Assembly (NCBI GenBank): GCA_025055765.1
Contig: JANWWS010000013.1
Span: forward strand, 434,001 to 498,000
Length of the DNA stretch: 64,000 bases
Source: Leptospiraceae bacterium
Lineage (GTDB): Bacteria > Spirochaetota > Leptospiria > Turneriellales > Turneriellaceae
Direction: 5' to 3'
A program made the translations under genes and the position numbers. Shown piece after piece: positions 59,401 to 64,000 of the stretch; the first letter of the stretch is position 1, and every line of letters starts with the position of its first letter. Below the pieces are notes generated by a model. The model did not search any database. It saw only the letters and a program-made list of their open reading frames with translations, and had not been told where the DNA came from.

Positions 59401-61876
59401 GGTAGCTAACAATTTTGGCTACATTGACAGCACCTCCGGAAAAGCTGCCAATGTCTATAATAAGGCGTGCCAAGTGGTTTTCAATACAAAAGAGATTTTC
59501 ATTGGGATTTCTCACATATGGTCCATAGGGGGGATTAACATAAATTTGCGAAGAGGGGGTCTCCCCAAAGACTTTGCTGCAAGAAGGCCAATGACCCTGG
59601 GATACGCTTACATTTTGCAACTCATTAAAGACAGCAGCTAACTTCTCACCCCCGTCCGCTCCTGCATTGGTGTTAAGAGGCACATCTTTACCATGTAAAA
59701 AGAGATTATTTAATATAACGGCAACATCACTTGTAGAGGGGATATTGTTAATTAAAATTTGCATATTTCGATTGGGCACACCATCAATCATCCGCACAAG
59801 GTTCGAAGCCCCTGCTGCTGTGAGATTATTCACAACATCCGTAATTTTGTTCCCTGCGTTGACTCCCGTTAAACCATTTACCAAACCCACTAAGTTCGAG
59901 GCATTGTCGTTAAAATCAATGGCAAAGACCATGCGTTCAAAACCATTTCCGTTTAGACCATTCAAGATATCCACCATAGTGGGGACAGACGTGAGATCTT
60001 TTACAATGGTCACAAGTTTGGGATCACTGTTTATGTCGGTGGGATATTCCACGCGGTTGATAATTCCGATGAGGGCATCAAGGCCATTGTTGTTGGTTGG
60101 CGTACAAGTATGTGGTGTATTGACACAGGCCGGTGCACTTACTCCGTTTAGGATTTCCGCTACATTCGTGATGGAATTGATCCGAAGTTTATTGAGCATA
60201 ATGGCCACTTTTTCCGCAGCTGTTCGAGGTGCTCCCTTCTCACCTGGAACCTGAATGGAATCTACCCAAACCTGACTTGTATCGCCTATGGGCCGTACTA
60301 GTTCCCAGCGAAAACGATAGCGCCCCGGTGAGCTTATGGCATAGTTAAAGGTACTCCAGGCACCTGGTGAGGCAATATTTAGCCGGGCAACATTATTTAC
60401 ATAAAGCTTAAAACTTGCTCCTCCCGCAAGATTGGTGTAGGCACGAAAGGTGAGATTGCCCGTCTCGAGAACATTGGCAGTCATTTCCATCACGAGGACC
60501 CTTGTGTCTTCGGTAGCAGCTGCCGGATTAGTACGTGCAGAACAAACACCACCGTCCACAATGCCAGTTCCAGAACGCCAGCCATGGCCCCACCAAGGCG
60601 CCCCTGCCGGACCATTGGCGGAAAAAGCTATACCAAGCCGATTCGCGAATAGCCCGTTGGCACAGTCTGTTCCATTGTCAAAATTTTCATCATTGGAAGC
60701 GGTTGGGACAGTATCTAGATTGTTCACGACATAGGTGAGACGATGAACATTGCTGATATGATTTAAGGTGGCAACCATAGCATCAACACCCTTGTCAGAG
60801 CCTGGATTGCCATCATTCGTAAGCTTATTCATGATTTCGTTGAGGTTATTCACATTTGTCACAAAGTTTACAATTTGAGAAAGTTTATGGGTATTGGAAC
60901 TCCAACTTTGATTGGCCAAGCGACAAGCCGACTTTGTACGCAGGGTTGGATTGCTACAGATACCACTCTCATTGATAATACGTATCATCGCCGCAATACC
61001 ATCTCTGGCACTGCCTATTAGCCAGCTGCCTCCATTCGCGGTGCAGGCGGCTTGCGTTGTATAGGGCTTACCTGTCGCTGGATTGTTCACCGTACACGTA
61101 TCATCTTCCGTTAAACCGGAAAGGATACTTGTGATATTACTTAAACTTGTAGTAGCATTTATAATTGCCGCCAACTCCTTTACATCATGGATCTCGTTGA
61201 TAATGCGCAGAATTCTTCTTGTTCCCTGACTAGAATATACTCCACCAGGAGCACCTACCTGGTTAATGATTGTCGGTAACACACTCATGTTTTCATCGAC
61301 AAGCGCCAGGAAATACCCCAAGCGCAGCATAGCTCGCTTGCCGTTAGCTATACCTGGATCCCCCACATCAAAACTCGTTGTTGGTTCAAGACCCCGAATG
61401 ATTTCCTTTAATGACTTCATTCCCTCAAGGCTGACACTGTTAATTAAATTTGCCACTTTGCCTATCGTGTTTGTCGAGCTTGCCCCTGGCCAAGTCACCG
61501 CTGTGTTGGTCTGCAAAAGTAAGTCTAGCACCTCAATTGCCGTCAAGCGATTAGGATCGGACATGAGCGCCACTAGTTTCGTGCCATCTCCTATTGCGTT
61601 AATTAGCTGTGTCATGTTCGAGACCCCTGCTCCATACGCCAAGGTTTGGAAACTTTCTTCTCCAATACCAGCAATGAGAATATCGTAGTTTTTCCCTATA
61701 GCCCGTCTCCACTCCTCAGGGGTATAGGTTTTAGCACTCTCCTTGTCTCGCTTAAGGTTCCGTGAAAATTCCGTTTCGCTGACTTTCTTCGAACAGGAAA
61801 CATAGAGAATAATAATTGACGGCAAGAGAATAGCACGAAGTGACTTTGCAACTAGGCAATAGATGCGGTCTTTCAT
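56432..61876 (-). CDS. giant asparagine/leucine-repeat lipoprotein with Cys-GGxW inserts
   Basis: The 1814-residue protein starts at an ATG with AAAGGAGG upstream and has a lipoprotein signal (ILLPSIIILYVSC). Most of it consists of irregular repeats of about 25-30 residues built on the pattern LxxLVNxINxxxN (for example IVNFVTNVNNLNEIMNKL and VIGLVNGVQ-like units), probably short helices. At least six inserts share a Cys-x(n)-Cys-x(4-5)-GGxW core (TQAACTANGGSW; TRAGCLAAGGIW; AQSCFMNGGSW), suggesting disulfide-bonded loops. Residues of about 395-545 form a beta-sandwich-like insert (TANVLETGNLTFRAYTNLAG; QVWVDSIQVPG) resembling carbohydrate-binding or MAM-type modules. It is likely on the cell surface; the function is unknown. 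Confidence 0.8.
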   Translation of the reverse strand: MKDRIYCLVAKSLRAILLPSIIILYVSCSKKVSETEFSRNLKRDKESAKTYTPEEWRRAIGKNYDILIAGIGEESFQTLAYGAGVSNMTQLINAIGDGTKLVALMSDPNRLTAIEVLDLLLQTNTAVTWPGASSTNTIGKVANLINSVSLEGMKSLKEIIRGLEPTTSFDVGDPGIANGKRAMLRLGYFLALVDENMSVLPTIINQVGAPGGVYSSQGTRRILRIINEIHDVKELAAIINATTSLSNITSILSGLTEDDTCTVNNPATGKPYTTQAACTANGGSWLIGSARDGIAAMIRIINESGICSNPTLRTKSACRLANQSWSSNTHKLSQIVNFVTNVNNLNEIMNKLTNDGNPGSDKGVDAMVATLNHISNVHRLTYVVNNLDTVPTASNDENFDNGTDCANGLFANRLGIAFSANGPAGAPWWGHGWRSGTGIVDGGVCSARTNPAAATEDTRVLVMEMTANVLETGNLTFRAYTNLAGGASFKLYVNNVARLNIASPGAWSTFNYAISSPGRYRFRWELVRPIGDTSQVWVDSIQVPGEKGAPRTAAEKVAIMLNKLRINSITNVAEILNGVSAPACVNTPHTCTPTNNNGLDALIGIINRVEYPTDINSDPKLVTIVKDLTSVPTMVDILNGLNGNGFERMVFAIDFNDNASNLVGLVNGLTGVNAGNKITDVVNNLTAAGASNLVRMIDGVPNRNMQILINNIPSTSDVAVILNNLFLHGKDVPLNTNAGADGGEKLAAVFNELQNVSVSQGHWPSCSKVFGETPSSQIYVNPPYGPYVRNPNENLFCIENHLARLIIDIGSFSGGAVNVAKIVSYLDPDAPVKSGMRRMVEVLWELRTMSSPRYNDATSNATADIFGRLTTLVGDMGANGGYNIASLVNGTTYARLGYLSYLVQNTNRIKYLSRMVSETGNVSLIQDLLNHPNTTDITRIERIIDTCGDATANFGDPTPKYPTNNTGGDRMKMSPDHDKLGKLISLINNVTGGIGNVISLVNGVQTTPIDKFPILTDLILNIERMVYLNRTINEATNINLVVQLINNSPNSARLLDLLNSMGNLTYGSAVGLAADVSPKYGANPSGGGCATMSGFPDGKGCDTNNVDRLGKTVVMINEITNIADTIALVNETQDFSYVKDLIAQVNRIRYLTHIINHLQNVNLMIKIINGADACTVYVPGINDTTDNSTTCASAGGTWFGVGRCLTHPAQTTRAGCLAAGGIWRGAEFNKLLALINGVGDSRLRGNVGEGDLLGASSTSKAVGDMLVLYDVVNKLGYNGSTPRTDGQQVRVVRVINGIQYCGLKPAFDKYIQYGPSCVNASGTLQHQAYQYEEACNAAGYLWRAKHANNTNWVSVSDMYYSCNDPVYTKPTRTLVSGGYYNNNDPYDGRARLVTMMLSVNDGLPFSYVVGDVQDTGKTINMVNSTRRIRSLGQFLKWVPGQVTAALINDTHPAAINRSLVYLANNLDDDEDETAKAFASMVHFGTRIIRRNVGNDAGTSAPACLEFTGLGPRRLAAVLNLEAGPYLEGVLFNMGWQVAIAAMNCGWARDNGEHPGACPAVSWSDGASGGMYKAVGRSYGTASPPGNPRPTAPQCIRAREVTAGYKYGNYQWGTNQGVRTENCQAYLPEESGGSFVVTIEDETDRIIWNGLSSIAGNMDDGIGSNTENNNSTNNGNDLWSVLKGEGSGIVGWVMTTNNSWVGFPPPRGFDGTVVIDSDPAAGVQSYCTRNDENRDTNNWLCVQEGLNAGDLGNTSSGSSYGFYFGTYCSGANASGTGRALAQSCFMNGGSWKTERNYQSASCKLDPAVDAAIQPP

Positions 61877-61900
61877 AGGGGCCTCCTTTACCTATCTATC

Positions 61901-61929
61901 GTTATATAAAGCGTTTTCCGGATTGACAG
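61901..61929 (-). promoter_or_regulatory. candidate promoter of the giant lipoprotein gene
   Basis: On the minus strand CTGTCA (61929-61924) is followed after 17 nt by TATAAC (61906-61901), with a leader of about 20 nt before AAAGGAGG. The -10 matches 5 of 6 and the -35 matches 4 of 6. Confidence 0.5.
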
Positions 61930-61953
61930 GGCCAAAAATTTTGCAAGAAAATT

Positions 61954-61982
61954 GTGCGCCGCACAAAATTAGTGCGCCGCAC
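61954..61982 (-). terminator. terminator formed by a tandem near-palindrome spanning a stop codon
   Basis: Two copies of GTGCGCCGCAC (61954-61964 and 61972-61982) are each nearly self-complementary. In the minus-strand transcript they can pair as an 11-position stem with one central mismatch and a 7-nt loop that contains the stop codon of the upstream gene. AATTTT follows. The layout fits an intrinsic terminator with a weak U tract. Confidence 0.6.
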
Positions 61983-62832
61983 CAAAAGAGAGCTCAGTGC
62001 CCAAAAAAATAAAAAAATAACTTGGTCGAGTTACCGCATAGACAGCGTTTTCCGAGCTTACATGGGTAAAAAGGGGATTGCCGTTCCCCAAGAGCCTAAG
62101 ATAAGCATGCGATAAGACAAGTCTCTGAGCGGGCAGAAGGCCAGCTCCCATTCGAAGACGTAACGGCAAATTAACCAAGGAAAAACGATTTTCCACAAAT
62201 ATCTGCATTTCCACAGAGAGAGGTGATTCTTCCTGCCATAAGGCGCGCGCATCCACGGTGTAGAAACCACTATGGGGACCTGCCTGGAACACACTCCTCT
62301 CGGATCTAAGCTCATAGCTACCCTGCTGGTATAAAAGCCCTCCTCCCAGAGACAATCCAACATATGGCTCGACCCAGGGCCTCCCGAGCCACCCAAGCGA
62401 GTAGAAAAGATGACTATAAAAAAAATAGCTTTCTTTCTCAAGCAATACTTTTTCCCTTAAAGGGAATTCGGCCGAGGTGAGACTCGCATGGGGAGCCGAG
62501 GGCCAATAAAATCTTTCGGTTCCGTAGTAAATCCTCTCATTTTGCCATTGGGTTATGGAAAAACGCAATGACAAAGCCCAGCTGAGCTGGGGTAAAATTT
62601 CCTTTTTGTTATGGATTTCCATAACAACCCTAAGTTCGGGGGCAGCAAACGCAATAGTTTTTTCCTTAAAGTAGTATTCCATGGCCGCGCTTCGACGAGC
62701 GCGTGATACAAAAGGCGAAAGATCCTGACTCTGGTACAAAAGGCAGCCCTCAAGGCCCGGAACAAGATAAAGTGTCTTATCTTTGGCAAGAAGAGCTAGG
62801 GTCTGAAATAAAAAAATAAAAAAATACCTCAT
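61969..62832 (-). CDS. probable outer-membrane beta-barrel protein
   Basis: From the ATG at 62832 the 287-residue protein has a signal peptide (MRYFFIFLFQTLALLAKDK) and alternating aromatic/hydrophobic strands typical of outer-membrane barrels (YVGLSLGGGLLYQQGSYEL; LSVEMQIFVENRFSLVNLPL; YFFIFLGTELSFGAAH). No family is recognised. The start codon overlaps the upstream stop (ATGA), and the two proteins have similar size and layout, so they may be diverged duplicates or partners. The last codons lie inside the terminator stem. Confidence 0.6.
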   Translation of the reverse strand: MRYFFIFLFQTLALLAKDKTLYLVPGLEGCLLYQSQDLSPFVSRARRSAAMEYYFKEKTIAFAAPELRVVMEIHNKKEILPQLSWALSLRFSITQWQNERIYYGTERFYWPSAPHASLTSAEFPLREKVLLEKESYFFYSHLFYSLGWLGRPWVEPYVGLSLGGGLLYQQGSYELRSERSVFQAGPHSGFYTVDARALWQEESPLSVEMQIFVENRFSLVNLPLRLRMGAGLLPAQRLVLSHAYLRLLGNGNPLFTHVSSENAVYAVTRPSYFFIFLGTELSFGAAH

Positions 62833-63740
62833 AAATCCCAGCGATACGATACCTCGGCAAAGATACCCCACAAGGTTATCTGAAGACCCACCGCAGGTGG
62901 GATAAATGTGACACTCTGGGCATAGATATCCTCATCTTTTATGGCAGAGAGTCTAGCCCAAACCGTGTTACGCAGCCAGAGTAGCCCTCCTTGAATGCCG
63001 AGAGTAAAGGAAAGATCCCTAGAAAAGCGCACATAGGGGCGCAGGGCAAAACCTCGGCCTGAGATCCCCCGGCTATGCCAGCTTGCTACCATCGCATAAC
63101 CATGGTCTTGTTCAAGGCGGCTTAACTGCCAGTTGAAATCTATCCGATTATAAAGCTGGTAATATTTCAAGGAAAGACCCAGGTAGAGCGGTAGGGAAAA
63201 CCAGATCCAAGGTTTTTTCCACTCTACATATAGAATGGGGGATACTCCCCAATACCATTCGTTACCAGTAACAATAAGCTCATAGGTGGCCATCCCGTGA
63301 GTCTCCTCTACAAAACCCCAGCGTGCCAGGGGGCAGTGATGTAACTCTAGGGGGGAGCAAACCCTAGACTCCTGGAGTAAGGAGCTCCCCCGGAAAAAAA
63401 CCGTGTTTTGGGGAAATCCCAATAAAACCTGCAAACCGAGAGAAAACTCAAAATCCGTGTAGGTAAGGAGGGCTTTCCCTATAATGGGGCCAGAAAACAA
63501 AGGGATGACCTCTCTTTCCACATGTTGGGTTGCTCTTACGGAAAAACGGGTATGGAAATCCTGATCCTCAAGCAGAATCTCTCCCCCATTTACTGTGTTT
63601 AATAGCTGCTTCTCCAGAAAATTCGCCCGAAGACCAGGCCAAAATATTTCGGCGCCATAGCCCGTAAGTAGAGCCAGGCATGGCCTGGGTCCAAAGGTGA
63701 CACATAAAAGGATAGCTATTTTTTTTATTCTATCTAACAT
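62829..63740 (-). CDS. probable outer-membrane beta-barrel protein
   Basis: From the ATG at 63740 the 303-residue protein has a typical signal peptide (MLDRIKKIAILLCVTFGPRP, then CLA). It is followed by strand-rich, aromatic sequence (YTDFEFSLGLQVLLGFPQNT; PWIWFSLPLYLGLSLKYYQL; LQITLWGIFAEVSYRWDL). No family is recognised. A GTG at 63791 would extend it by 17 residues but lacks a ribosome-binding site and spoils the signal peptide. A 14-residue leader frame (63778-63734) overlaps the chosen start and could couple translation. It lies downstream of nadB. Confidence 0.6.
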   Translation of the reverse strand: MLDRIKKIAILLCVTFGPRPCLALLTGYGAEIFWPGLRANFLEKQLLNTVNGGEILLEDQDFHTRFSVRATQHVEREVIPLFSGPIIGKALLTYTDFEFSLGLQVLLGFPQNTVFFRGSSLLQESRVCSPLELHHCPLARWGFVEETHGMATYELIVTGNEWYWGVSPILYVEWKKPWIWFSLPLYLGLSLKYYQLYNRIDFNWQLSRLEQDHGYAMVASWHSRGISGRGFALRPYVRFSRDLSFTLGIQGGLLWLRNTVWARLSAIKDEDIYAQSVTFIPPAVGLQITLWGIFAEVSYRWDL

Positions 63741-63778
63741 TCGTTTGGTAAAACAAAAAGCAGGTTGTGTTTTTCCAT
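63734..63778 (-). CDS. possible 14-residue leader peptide overlapping an outer-membrane protein start
   Basis: The frame MEKHNLLFVLPNEC begins 17 nt after the nadB stop, with GAGGACA upstream at good spacing. It ends with a TAG that begins 4 nt after the first base of the next gene's ATG at 63740. That downstream ATG has no clear ribosome-binding site of its own, so translational coupling is plausible. The peptide may have no independent role. Confidence 0.35.
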   Translation of the reverse strand: MEKHNLLFVLPNEC

Positions 63779-63794
63779 AATATGTCCTCACAAA

Positions 63795-64000
63795 TCAAGT
63801 TTGCGGACCCTGGTAGGGGTTTTTAAATTCGAGAGGCTCAAGAATTGTGTCGTTGCGCGACTCGTCCCGTACCTCAGCGTAGTCGGTGTTGTAGTGTAAG
63901 CCCCGGCTTTCTTTTCTCTCCATAGCACTTCGAATCAAGAGTCGGGCCACGAGGGAGAGGTTACGCAATTCTAGAATCTCTCGGGTCACTGTAGTGCGGT
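63795..64000 (-). CDS. nadB: L-aspartate oxidase NadB, C-terminal end only
   Basis: The reading frame is open from the window edge to a TGA at 63797-63795, giving the last 67 residues or so. The helical segment [20 protein letters not shown] followed by [15 protein letters not shown] is the C-terminal signature of NadB, the FAD enzyme that oxidises L-aspartate to iminoaspartate in NAD synthesis. Succinate dehydrogenase and fumarate reductase flavoproteins share a similar end, but the SRGLHYxxDY form favours NadB. The start lies outside the window. Confidence 0.85.
   Translation of the reverse strand, partial: RTTVTREILELRNLSLVARLLIRSAMERKESRGLHYNTDYAEVRDESRNDTILEPLEFKNPYQGPQT

Noticed and set aside
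61600-61650. tRNA-like T-arm string (GTTCGAGACCCC) near 61616
   Set aside because: It lies inside the giant lipoprotein coding frame and lacks acceptor, D and anticodon arms at the right spacing. Similar strings near 59.8 kb and 22.9 kb were rejected for the same reason.

Overview
The window most likely comes from a spirochaete of the Leptospira/Turneriella type. The clearest marker is a FlaB-type flagellin whose start (MIINHNLSA) and central MWFHMG segment are typical of spirochaetal core flagellin. A large phosphodiesterase-like protein joining an MBL fold to cyclic-nucleotide-binding domains also fits. Genes are packed tightly, with many 1-8 nt overlaps between co-directional neighbours and tail-to-tail overlaps between convergent ones. 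GTG and TTG starts are common. I found no tRNA, rRNA, insertion sequence, CRISPR array or prophage.

Layout. 1-5.1 kb: an edge-truncated MBL/cNMP protein, a HisI-like cyclohydrolase with altered metal residues, a short CHAD protein, a PF10118-type protein and a MATE exporter. 5.2-9.9 kb: flagellin with a sigma-28-type promoter and a structured leader, a DnaC/DnaI-like ATPase, an ECF sigma factor coupled to miaB, and small unknowns. 9.9-15.3 kb: one minus-strand operon, rpmB-degT-ctaA-mnmC-membrane sensor-STAS. 15.7-25 kb: a possible DNA-binding protein, an M23 peptidase, a receptor-type adenylate cyclase, a TRAP permease, a LolA-like protein, hisZ and glyS. 25.1-31.3 kb: a plus-strand run rpmI-rplT-nrfH-nrfA-pssA-envelope genes-skp-ruvX. 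31.2-35.8 kb: rimP-nusA-infB-rbfA. 35.9-44.2 kb: one giant secreted beta-helix protein. 44.3-49.5 kb: ccmE-ccmF-valS. 49.5-56.4 kb: clpP, coiled-coil and OmpA-like envelope proteins, an SDR, a CapA-like protein, lipoproteins and a UbiA-like membrane protein. 56.4-61.9 kb: a giant repetitive lipoprotein. 61.9-64 kb: two candidate outer-membrane proteins behind the 3' end of nadB.

How it fits together. Heme A synthase points to an aa3/caa3-type oxidase, while NrfHA points to ammonifying nitrite reduction. Both need heme handling, and cytochrome c maturation is represented by a CcmE in which the heme-binding histidine is replaced by cysteine (CxxxY type), followed by CcmF. A class III adenylate cyclase and an MBL/cNMP protein suggest cyclic-nucleotide signalling. 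Much of the remaining coding capacity is devoted to the cell envelope.

The observations most worth following are the CsrA-like hairpin in the flagellin leader, the CxxxY CcmE, the HisI with a rewritten metal motif, the two giant surface proteins with unusual modular architecture, and the membrane protein with UbiA-like motifs in an envelope gene cluster.
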